NCBI GenBank assembly: GCA_964542585.1
Contig: CAZIUI010000037.1
Location: 1-12,637, forward strand
Direction: 5' to 3'
DNA from: CAYYUA01 sp964542585
GTDB lineage: Bacteria; Bacteroidota; Bacteroidia; CAILMK01; CAYYUA01
Length of the DNA: 12,637 nucleotides
Position 1 is the first letter of the stretch. Each line of letters begins with the position of its first letter. Both the position numbers and the translations under genes were made by a program. The notes under the pieces were generated by a model. It made no database searches, had not been told where the DNA came from, and saw nothing but the letters and a program-made list of their open reading frames with translations. This document shows positions 7,240 through 12,637 of the stretch, piece after piece.

Positions 7240-7647
7240 TTAAAATTCCCGATGCGTACGCACCCATTCTTGGATGTAATCAACAATTTCAGAAGTAGTG
7301 GTCCCCGGTGGAAAAATTTTATCCACACCCTGTTTCTCCAGAGCTTCTTTATCATCTTCAGGTATCGTTCCACCCCCTGTTAATAGAATATCATCAACAC
7401 CCTTCTCCTGCATCAGTTCGATAATTTTAGGAAAAATGGTCATATGGGCTCCTGATAAACTACTAATACCAATGGCATCCACATCTTCTTGCAAAGCAGC
7501 ATTAACCACCATTTCAGGAGTTTGTCGCAAGCCTGTGTAAATCACTTCCATTCCTGCGTCTCGCAATGCGGTAGCAATTACTTTAGCTCCGCGGTCATGG
7601 CCATCGAGTCCAACTTTTCCAACGAGCACTCTTATAGGACGCTCCAT
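7240..7647 (-). CDS. Stand-alone cobalamin-binding subunit of an acyl-CoA mutase
   Basis: This 135-residue protein is a single B12-binding domain of the kind found at the C-terminus of methylmalonyl-CoA mutase or as a separate small subunit. The base-off motif D-x-H-x-x-G is present as Asp15-Gly-His17-Asp-Arg-Gly20, where His17 is the lower cobalt ligand. It is followed by the S-x-L element (Ser62-Ser-Leu64) and the G-G motif (TGGGTIP, 90-96), with the five-strand Rossmann-like pattern between. Such small subunits pair with a catalytic (beta/alpha)8 subunit in two-part methylmalonyl-CoA, isobutyryl-CoA or 2-hydroxyisobutyryl-CoA mutases. No catalytic subunit lies in this window, so the partner must be elsewhere and the reaction is not decided. 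It is probably the first gene of a four-gene operon with the hydratase, PAP2 phosphatase and glycosyltransferase. The domain call is very secure. Confidence 0.93.
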   Translation of the reverse strand: MERPIRVLVGKVGLDGHDRGAKVIATALRDAGMEVIYTGLRQTPEMVVNAALQEDVDAIGISSLSGAHMTIFPKIIELMQEKGVDDILLTGGGTIPEDDKEALEKQGVDKIFPPGTTTSEIVDYIQEWVRTHREF

Positions 7648-7675
7648 GAAGAGTATGGTGTTATTTTCTGTCGAG

Positions 7676-7683
7676 CAAAGGTA
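7676..7683 (-). promoter_or_regulatory. Candidate -7 box for the B12-subunit operon
   Basis: On the minus strand this reads TACCTTTG, an exact TAnnTTTG match, 28 bases before the start codon of the cobalamin-binding subunit. It lies in the 65-base gap after the 108-residue gene. No convincing TTG is seen 17-23 bases upstream. If real, it makes the four genes below it a unit separate from the 108-residue gene. Confidence 0.42.
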
Positions 7684-7712
7684 GTTTATTTAAGGCATTG
7701 CTACCACTTCAA

Positions 7713-8039
7713 TTAAGGTAAGCCTTCCTCGCCGGTATCCTCATCTTCATTTTTATCTTCAGGCGAAGGGTTTTCTGAGGAATCGGTGCTGTCTTGATTA
7801 TCCGAAGCTTGATTGTCGTTTTGCTGATCTTTTGAAAGCCCTTTTCGCTTCAACTCTTCTCGTTCTCTCAGTTTCTTATCATCCACATGCTCGTTCAGGA
7901 AGTTGTTTATTTTTTGAATATCATAATTGGTTTCTATTTCCCCGAAAGGATTGATGTTGATTTCCAAACCCTTCAGATCTTCATGAACATCCGCTTGATT
8001 ACTTTTAGCTTGTTGCTTTTGATGCTTTTTGCGTGCCAT
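7713..8039 (-). CDS. Small charge-segregated protein of unknown function
   Basis: I do not recognise a named family for this 108-residue protein. It has three parts. Residues 1-13 are strongly basic (MARKKHQKQQAK). Residues of about 19-70 look like a folded core, with HEDLKGLEININPFGEI and then an IQKINNFLNEHVDDKKL helix that ends in a run of Arg, Lys and Glu. Residues 71-108 are a low-complexity tail rich in Asp, Glu, Asn, Gln and Ser, with 14 acidic residues and only one Lys. There is no signal peptide or membrane segment, so it is probably cytosolic. The structured middle segment argues for a real gene rather than chance. It is read in the same direction as the B12-subunit operon, 65 bases upstream of it, and divergently from the NSS transporter. 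Binding of nucleic acid or a protein partner is possible, but the sequence does not show it. Confidence 0.75.
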   Translation of the reverse strand: MARKKHQKQQAKSNQADVHEDLKGLEININPFGEIETNYDIQKINNFLNEHVDDKKLREREELKRKGLSKDQQNDNQASDNQDSTDSSENPSPEDKNEDEDTGEEGLP

Positions 8040-8065
8040 AAGCCCCGTATTTTAGTATAAATGTA

Positions 8066-8096
8066 CAAACATTAAGCCACGTTATTTTGGCTACAA
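8066..8096 (-). promoter_or_regulatory. Weak candidate promoter for the 108-residue gene
   Basis: On the minus strand, TTG at 8096-8094 is followed after 20 bases by AATGTTTG at 8073-8066, one base off TAnnTTTG. Transcription would begin about 20 bases before the start codon at 8039. It shares the 122-base divergent gap with the NSS promoter. The match is imperfect and could be chance in an AT-rich gap. Confidence 0.28.
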
Positions 8097-8136
8097 GGTC
8101 CGAAGCTACTTATTAGTCAGACTGCAGCGGATATGA

Positions 8137-8144
8137 TAGCTTTG
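8137..8144 (+). promoter_or_regulatory. -7 box of the NSS transporter gene
   Basis: TAGCTTTG is an exact TAnnTTTG match. A TTAG at 8113-8116 stands 20 bases upstream as a poor -33 element. The predicted start of transcription near 8151 leaves only about 11 bases before the ATG at 8162, a very short leader. A second ATG two codons on (8168) would also fit. Confidence 0.45.
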
Positions 8145-8161
8145 CACAAGCTGAAAAAACA

Positions 8162-9568
8162 ATGCCTATGTCTCAGGCAGGAAGAGGTTCTTTTTCCGGC
8201 CGAATCGGCTTTATTGCAGCGGCTGCTGGTTCAGCCGTTGGGCTTGGCAACATTTGGCGTTTTCCTTACGTAGCAGCCGAGAATGGGGGCGCAGCTTTTC
8301 TACTTATTTACCTTTTTTGTGTTTTTATTATTTGCATGCCTATTATGATTGCAGAAATCAGCGTTGGCAGGCATGCTCAGTTAAATCCCTATGGGTCTTA
8401 CAAGTTCATAGGCGGTAAAAGCTGGGGTGCTGTAGGCATCATTGGGATTATTGTAGGCATTATGATCCTATCTTTTTACAACGTGGTAGCCGGCTGGTCA
8501 TTTGGCTATTTTCTGCAAACGGTCACCGGCGACCTACTTCAGCAACAAAATTTCGGCAATTTTTTCGGCACCTACACGACCAATGTGGGTGATAACTTAG
8601 CATACTCCTTTGTTTTCATGCTTTTCACAGCAGTTATTGTAGCTGGTGGCGTTGAAAAAGGAATTGAACGAGGGGCCAAAATTCTAATGCCTTTACTTGT
8701 GGTTCTCATCGTGGGTCTCATTATTTACGCTTTAACCCTGGATAATGCCATGGAAGGGGTTAAGCGGTATTTGTTACCCGATTTTAGTAAAATAAATGCG
8801 CAAACCTGGTTTTCTGCGCTTTCCCAGGCATTTTTTTCCCTGTCATTAGGAATGGGAGCTTTAATAACCTATGGTTCCTATTTTAGTAAACAGGATAGCA
8901 TCGTCAGTTCAGCTGCCCTGGTAACTACGGCTGATATGGCCATTGCTTTCCTATCAGGCTTATTAATATTTCCATTAATTTTCTTTCAAGGCCCTGAAGC
9001 ACAAAGCGCAGGCCCTGCTTTGGTATTTGTTACATTACCGGCCATCTTTCAGCAAATGGGCCCAATAATTGGATCTTTCATCGGGGGATTGTTTTTCCTG
9101 CTACTTTGTTTTGCAGCCCTTACCTCCACCATTTCTTTACTTGAAGTTCCGGTAGCTTATCTCAAGGATGAGTTTAAGCTGAAGCGTCTACCTGCTGTAG
9201 CCTTGCTCGCTTTACTGATTTTTATTTTAGGATTGCCTAGCATGCTCTCTTTTGGAGCAGTACAAACTTTTACACAGTTTGCTCACTACGGAGCTGGAAA
9301 TGAGGCCTTAAAATTCCTTTCAGTAGTTGAAGATATATTCCTGGATGTCGGTCTTCCATTTGGCGGTTTTATGGTCTCCTTATTTGTAGCTTACAAATGG
9401 CGATTTAGTTACTTCGGACAGGAAATCGAACAGGGACACCCCAATTTTCAGGGGACTATCCTTCAGCGTCTTATTTCCATAATGCTAGGCTTTATAAGCC
9501 CTGTTTTCGTGGGAGCTATTTTATTGATTACCATTATGGATACTTTTTTTGGTATATCCGTTTTTTAG
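8162..9568 (+). CDS. Sodium-dependent NSS (SNF) family transporter
   Basis: This 468-residue inner-membrane protein belongs to the neurotransmitter:sodium symporters, which in bacteria mostly import amino acids with sodium. The first helix has the family signature GSAVGLGNIWRFPY (23-36), in which Ala25, Val26 and Asn30 correspond to the sodium-site residues Ala22, Val23 and Asn27 of LeuT, and Arg33 to its outer gate Arg30. PYVAAENGGAAF follows directly. The broken sixth helix is seen as SLSLGMGALITYGSY near 222-236. About 11-12 hydrophobic helices fill the protein, and the length is usual for bacterial members. The substrate cannot be read from sequence. Either Met1 or Met3 may be the start. 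It is transcribed divergently from the 108-residue gene and converges on the outer-membrane protein gene, with 172 bases between them and no clear terminator. Confidence 0.95.
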   Translation: MPMSQAGRGSFSGRIGFIAAAAGSAVGLGNIWRFPYVAAENGGAAFLLIYLFCVFIICMPIMIAEISVGRHAQLNPYGSYKFIGGKSWGAVGIIGIIVGIMILSFYNVVAGWSFGYFLQTVTGDLLQQQNFGNFFGTYTTNVGDNLAYSFVFMLFTAVIVAGGVEKGIERGAKILMPLLVVLIVGLIIYALTLDNAMEGVKRYLLPDFSKINAQTWFSALSQAFFSLSLGMGALITYGSYFSKQDSIVSSAALVTTADMAIAFLSGLLIFPLIFFQGPEAQSAGPALVFVTLPAIFQQMGPIIGSFIGGLFFLLLCFAALTSTISLLEVPVAYLKDEFKLKRLPAVALLALLIFILGLPSMLSFGAVQTFTQFAHYGAGNEALKFLSVVEDIFLDVGLPFGGFMVSLFVAYKWRFSYFGQEIEQGHPNFQGTILQRLISIMLGFISPVFVGAILLITIMDTFFGISVF

Positions 9569-9740
9569 CAATTTAGTTAACACCCTTTAAGCTTATTGAT
9601 CGGGGTTAGGCATACCCTGAAACGAAAACCCCTCTCGCCGGGATTGGGATACTTAGCCCCAGATTTTGGAAAGCGAATTGACCTGCTCAAAGCTTTGTTG
9701 ACCTAAATACTTCTTTATTAGTAGAAGGATCACTAACCTA

Positions 9741-10460
9741 CTATTTCCCTTTTGAACGTTGAAAACCGCCCCCGCCTAAGCCTAGCTGTACGTAAAAGCC
9801 CTCAAAATTGTAATCCGGAGCATTGTTGATACTACCGCCTTCATAAGACCAGTCCCCACTAGCCGGCTGATACCAATAGCCTGCCTCAAGGCTGGCCAGC
9901 AGTCCGCCACTCTCCTTTTCCTTTTGATTGAAAACAAGGTAGTAATCCAACCGAAGACCGGCGTGAAGCAGCGGACCTGATTGGCTGATATCAAGGGTGC
10001 GACCGTAATTGTCAGGATTCCCCTTAACATCTGTAAAGTCGACATCCTGCTCCTCATCGATTTCGGTTGTGTACCCAACTACCCCACCACCGATCTTGGG
10101 GGCGATCAACAGCCGCTGACTTTTGGCGAAATCATATCCCAGGTTGGCCAGAGCCATGCCTCCACTTGTACCCACACTCCAGTTTGGGGACGATGAGGAA
10201 GCCCCTTCCAATCCATATCCTTCAAGGCTGACGATGAGATTGTTGAAGATAAAGCTTCCCTGACCCCCTACAACGAAATGGTCTTCACTAGGGGAAAGGC
10301 CGGAAGCACCATCAGGTAGGAATTGCTGTAACTCATCTACCTGAACCCGCGCATAACCAAAGTTGAAACGGCCATCCCCGCCATTTAATTCTTCCTTCTG
10401 ACTGAAAACCGGAATTGTAACACAAAAAAGCACACTGATCATTAAGCTTTTTTTCAACAT
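9741..10460 (-). CDS. Exported protein, probable small outer-membrane beta-barrel
   Basis: This 239-residue protein starts with a clear signal peptide (MLKKS, hydrophobic stretch, cleavage likely after PVFS at 20). The mature part contains Gly- and aromatic-rich strands of alternating polarity: SFIFNNLIVSLEGYGL, the segment around LLIAPKIGGGVVGY, LLHAGLRLDYYLVF, LLASLEAGYWY and a final FYVQLGLGGGGF. These are separated by polar loops rich in Ser, Asp, Gly and Asn. The pattern fits a small outer-membrane barrel. I do not recognise a named family and cannot tell whether it is a pore or a surface protein. The start codon is preceded by CCTCCT, the reverse of a Shine-Dalgarno sequence. The 164-base upstream gap is AT-rich near 10490-10530 and holds a TATATTTT at 10508-10501 (one base off the -7 box) but no firm promoter. 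Confidence 0.8.
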   Translation of the reverse strand: MLKKSLMISVLFCVTIPVFSQKEELNGGDGRFNFGYARVQVDELQQFLPDGASGLSPSEDHFVVGGQGSFIFNNLIVSLEGYGLEGASSSSPNWSVGTSGGMALANLGYDFAKSQRLLIAPKIGGGVVGYTTEIDEEQDVDFTDVKGNPDNYGRTLDISQSGPLLHAGLRLDYYLVFNQKEKESGGLLASLEAGYWYQPASGDWSYEGGSINNAPDYNFEGFYVQLGLGGGGFQRSKGK

Positions 10461-10624
10461 AGGAGGCCTTTTTGGTTTGAGTTTTTACTCAGAAATAGTA
10501 AAATATACGTTATTAATATATTCAATTGCCATACCATCCGATATAGGCAGCCCTGTACCAAATCTGACCCTATTTTACTTCCCATACCCGGCGTAGTAAA
10601 TGAATGCTATATCAAAGGAATGTG

Positions 10625-11839
10625 CTACTTAGTACCGGAGGCTGCAGTAAATTGTACAATTCGCTGACAATTTATCACGGCTCCTGCCACTAAGACTATC
10701 ATGCTACCCAGGATGACTTCCAGCGAGACGTTCCAGTCCATCAGATTACCTACCAATAATGGCCCTAGCGCTGTACTAACCACCATGATCATGGTAAACA
10801 AGCTACGCACGGTACCCAGGCGCTCAGTCCCGTAAAGCTCAGCGAACAAGGCACTTTTCACGGGTCCGCTGAGGCCCATGGAAATCCCGGATAGCACCAG
10901 GAAGATCAGCGCTCCGCTGATGTGATCCATTACCGTTATCGGAATAAAACTAAGCATAAGCGGAAGCAAGAAAACCCGGAAAACGACCGGTGCTGAAAAG
11001 CGATCCACCCACAGACCGCCCAACAAGGAAAACAGGAACCGGGCTATAGCAAAACCGGTAAAGAAAGCGGAATAAAGGGTGACGGACCACCCTTTTTCAT
11101 CGGCAATCACATACTGAAAAAAGAAGATGCCGGTTACAGTGAATGGCATCACAAAGATCCCGGGCAGGAGGGCATAAAACCGCTTTTCACGCACAATGTC
11201 CCAATAAGACTGCCACAACGCCCGATGCTGATCGTGATCCTTAGTCTGCTTGGGCGGATCAAAATGCTGAAGCTGCCGGAAAAGCTGGGTAACCAAAAAC
11301 ACTGATAGCGCGCCTGCACTTGCCAGAGCGGCTGCCCGCCATCCTACTTGGGTAATAAGTAGCGAGATAAGAAAAGGGAAAATAGCTTCACCGATGGAAA
11401 AGCCAAGCGAGGCAATGCTCAAAGCTTTACCGCGGTCTTCTGTATAGTAGCGTGCCATTACGGTCTGGCTAATATGGCTCATCATTCCTTGCCCAGACAG
11501 GCGCAAACCTATTAGGGCTAATACGATAAAAATCCAGCTAGGCGAGCTGCTCAGGATCAGAAGCGATACGATCAGGCCAGTAATTGTAAAGGCAGTGACC
11601 CGTTTTACGGGATAGTAATCAAGGGTGTGGCCTACGGTAAGCATCACCACCGAAGCTGTTACTGTGGCCCCGGCATAGATATTTCCAAAAGTGCCTTCTG
11701 AGAGTTGAAAGGTGTCTACAAACTCCGGGATGTAAAGGGAGATAAGGAAGGTTTGGCCAAAGCTGGAAAACAACGTCAAAAGCCAGCCAAAGCTTACTCC
11801 TGAAAAGTTGGCTTTTAAAAAATGGTAATAAGCTTTCAA
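10625..11839 (-). CDS. Major facilitator superfamily (MFS) transporter, TTG start
   Basis: This 404-residue inner-membrane transporter has 12 predicted helices in two halves separated by a hydrophilic linker near 190-215 (QTKDHDQHR). The loop after helix 2 has an MFS motif-A variant (GHTLDYYPVKR, 70-80), helix 4 carries GLRLSGQG (111-118) and the next loop ends in RGK (136-138). The second half repeats the motif as GGLWVDRF. The substrate is unknown; the layout recalls MFS members of the monocarboxylate-like type, which is only an impression. The start is unusual: a stop codon (TAA) lies six codons upstream in frame and the next Met is residue 66, inside helix 2, so TTG at 11839-11837 is almost forced. 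No Shine-Dalgarno sequence precedes it. A terminator hairpin ends 19 bases upstream. No clear terminator follows the stop. Confidence 0.9.
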   Translation of the reverse strand: MKAYYHFLKANFSGVSFGWLLTLFSSFGQTFLISLYIPEFVDTFQLSEGTFGNIYAGATVTASVVMLTVGHTLDYYPVKRVTAFTITGLIVSLLILSSSPSWIFIVLALIGLRLSGQGMMSHISQTVMARYYTEDRGKALSIASLGFSIGEAIFPFLISLLITQVGWRAAALASAGALSVFLVTQLFRQLQHFDPPKQTKDHDQHRALWQSYWDIVREKRFYALLPGIFVMPFTVTGIFFFQYVIADEKGWSVTLYSAFFTGFAIARFLFSLLGGLWVDRFSAPVVFRVFLLPLMLSFIPITVMDHISGALIFLVLSGISMGLSGPVKSALFAELYGTERLGTVRSLFTMIMVVSTALGPLLVGNLMDWNVSLEVILGSMIVLVAGAVINCQRIVQFTAASGTK

Positions 11840-11858
11840 CCACTGCGACTTTTAATTC

Positions 11859-11885
11859 AAAAAAAAGCGTGCAAAAGTCGCTTTT
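11859..11885 (-). terminator. Second hairpin terminator between exonuclease III and MFS genes
   Basis: Read on the minus strand, AAAAGCG (11885-11879) pairs perfectly with CGCTTTT (11869-11863) around a 9-base loop and runs into a total of eight T residues (11866-11859). It lies 48 bases after the exonuclease III stop, behind a first hairpin, and 19 bases before the MFS start codon. It could act as a backup terminator or as a leader structure of the MFS mRNA. Confidence 0.6.
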
Positions 11886-11904
11886 GAAGGTTGAAAAGCC
11901 TTAG

Positions 11905-11934
11905 AAAAAAAGCTTTGACTGACGAAAAAGCCTT
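11905..11934 (-). terminator. First hairpin terminator of the exonuclease III gene
   Basis: On the minus strand, AAGGCTTT (11934-11927) pairs with AAAGCTTT (11916-11909, one G-T wobble) around a 10-base loop, with a T run reaching 11905. The stem overlaps the exonuclease III stop codon (11935-11933), so termination would follow directly after the coding region. The stem is mostly A-T and only moderately stable. Confidence 0.6.
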
Positions 11935-12637
11935 AATTAAGCTCCAAGACTACAGGGCAATGATCAGAACCCTGAACTTCATTGAGCATAGTGGCATCCT
12001 TCACCTTTGGCCACAAATCCTGACTAACAAGGAAATAATCAATCCGCCAGCCGACATTGCGCTCACGGGCATTGGCCCGGTAGCTCCAGTAGGAGTAGAC
12101 CACTTTATTCGGATACAAGCTTCGGAACGTATCCACCAGGCCCTGATCCAGATGAGTTTCAAAGCCATTGATCTCCGTCTGAGTAAAGCCAGCTGACTTG
12201 TTGTAGTTCTGCTTAGGCCGGGCAATATCAATCTCCTCATGGGCTACGTTGAAGTCTCCTGTAACTACTACGGGCTTTCGCTCAGCTAGTTTGGAGAGGT
12301 AGGCCCGGAAGTCCTGATCCCATTGCTCGCGGAAATCCAGGCGCTTAAGGCCACTCCCGGCATTGGGCACATAGGCATTGACCAGGTAATAGTCCGGGAA
12401 CACCAGCGTGATCACGCGGCCCTCCTCATCATAAGCCGTTTGTCCCAGCCCATAGTAGACATCATTCGGTGCCTTTTGGGTGAGAATGGCTGTCCCGGAG
12501 TAGCCCTTTCGGGCTGCCCCGTAATGGTACAGGTAATAGTGGTCAAAATCCTGAAGCAGGCGCTGTGCTTCCGCGTCTTGGGCTTTGGTCTCCTGCAGGC
12601 AGAGGACTTCCGGTTCGTAGTCCGCTATGAAATCGCT
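11933..12637 (-). CDS. xth: Exodeoxyribonuclease III, partial (N-terminus outside window)
   Basis: The frame is open from the window edge at 12637 to TAA at 11935-11933, giving 234 residues; about 20 N-terminal residues are missing compared with the usual length of about 255. The protein is a class II AP endonuclease of the ExoIII type that cuts DNA at abasic sites and removes 3' blocking groups in base-excision repair. Counting from the edge, visible key residues are Glu16 (LQETKA, metal ligand, Glu34 in E. coli), Tyr89 (NAYVPN), Asp128 and Asn130 (GDFN), Asp200 (GWRIDYFL), and Asp225-His226 (SDHCP). NKSAGFTQ and SYWSYR are also typical. The GTG at 12415-12413 is an internal Val codon, not a start. 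Two hairpin terminators follow. Local GC looks higher than in the left of the window. Confidence 0.95.
   Translation of the reverse strand, partial: SDFIADYEPEVLCLQETKAQDAEAQRLLQDFDHYYLYHYGAARKGYSGTAILTQKAPNDVYYGLGQTAYDEEGRVITLVFPDYYLVNAYVPNAGSGLKRLDFREQWDQDFRAYLSKLAERKPVVVTGDFNVAHEEIDIARPKQNYNKSAGFTQTEINGFETHLDQGLVDTFRSLYPNKVVYSYWSYRANARERNVGWRIDYFLVSQDLWPKVKDATMLNEVQGSDHCPVVLELN

Noticed and set aside
7102..7716. Three overlapping plus-strand open frames
   Set aside because: They lie opposite the hydratase and the B12-binding subunit and have no domain, no promoter and no support beyond being open.
9596..9740. Possible terminators in the convergent gap after the NSS gene (GGGGTT/AACCCC and CTTCT/AGAAG repeats)
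   Set aside because: The stems are only 5-6 base pairs, one has a very long loop, and neither is followed by a T run on either strand.
10461..10624. Possible small gene or RNA in the gap between the barrel and MFS genes
   Set aside because: I see no open frame of use, no stable hairpin with a T run, and only an AT-rich patch with an imperfect -7 box.
11891..12196. Open frame of 101 codons on the plus strand
   Set aside because: It is antisense to the exonuclease III C-terminal half, which is strongly conserved in sequence.
12413..12415. GTG as the start of a short 160-residue exonuclease-like protein
   Set aside because: The frame stays open upstream to the window edge and encodes the expected exonuclease III residues, including the metal-binding Glu, so GTG is an internal Val codon.
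1..12637. Mobile element, phage, CRISPR, toxin-antitoxin or defence system
   Set aside because: No transposase, integrase, inverted terminal repeats, regular repeat array, tRNA gene or recognised defence domain is visible in any frame.

Overview
The window looks like an ordinary chromosomal stretch from a member of the Bacteroidota. Three things support this. Start codons lack Shine-Dalgarno sequences. Several intergenic gaps carry a TAnnTTTG -7 box, typical of the main sigma factor of that phylum. The proteins have the style of marine or environmental Bacteroidota (exported S9 peptidase, lipoprotein and outer-membrane proteins of unknown function). I cannot fix the class. I see no rRNA, tRNA, CRISPR array, insertion sequence, phage gene or integrase.

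Left part, plus strand (1-3493): the C-terminal tail of an MMPL/RND-type membrane transporter, an exported S9 serine peptidase (282-2318) with its own promoter and a strong terminator, and a cytosolic M42 metallo-aminopeptidase (2405-3493) whose start codon lies just behind that terminator. The two peptidases could act in sequence on peptides, one in the envelope and one in the cytoplasm.

Middle part, minus strand (8039 down to 3527): a 108-residue conserved-looking protein of unknown function, then a tightly spaced four-gene run read leftward: a stand-alone cobalamin-binding mutase subunit (7240-7647), an enoyl-CoA hydratase (6445-7224), a PAP2 membrane phosphatase (5748-6419) and a GT39/ArnT-like polyprenyl-phosphate glycosyltransferase (4070-5740). 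Gaps are 15, 25 and 7 bases, so this is probably one transcript, with a TAnnTTTG box at 7676-7683. It joins acyl-CoA metabolism with envelope lipid or sugar chemistry. A small lipoprotein gene (3527-3964) with its own likely promoter follows, convergent with the M42 gene.

Right part (8162-12637): a sodium-dependent NSS-family transporter on the plus strand, transcribed divergently from the 108-residue gene. Then come three minus-strand genes: an exported probable beta-barrel protein (9741-10460), an MFS transporter that must start at TTG (10625-11839), and exodeoxyribonuclease III (11933-12637, N-terminus outside the window). Two tandem hairpin terminators separate the last two. By spot counts, GC content is higher in this right-hand 3 kb than in the NSS gene.

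I did not find a clearly new biological system. The items most worth a second look are the orphan B12 subunit with its mixed operon, the charge-segregated 108-residue protein, and the hairpins set directly against start codons.
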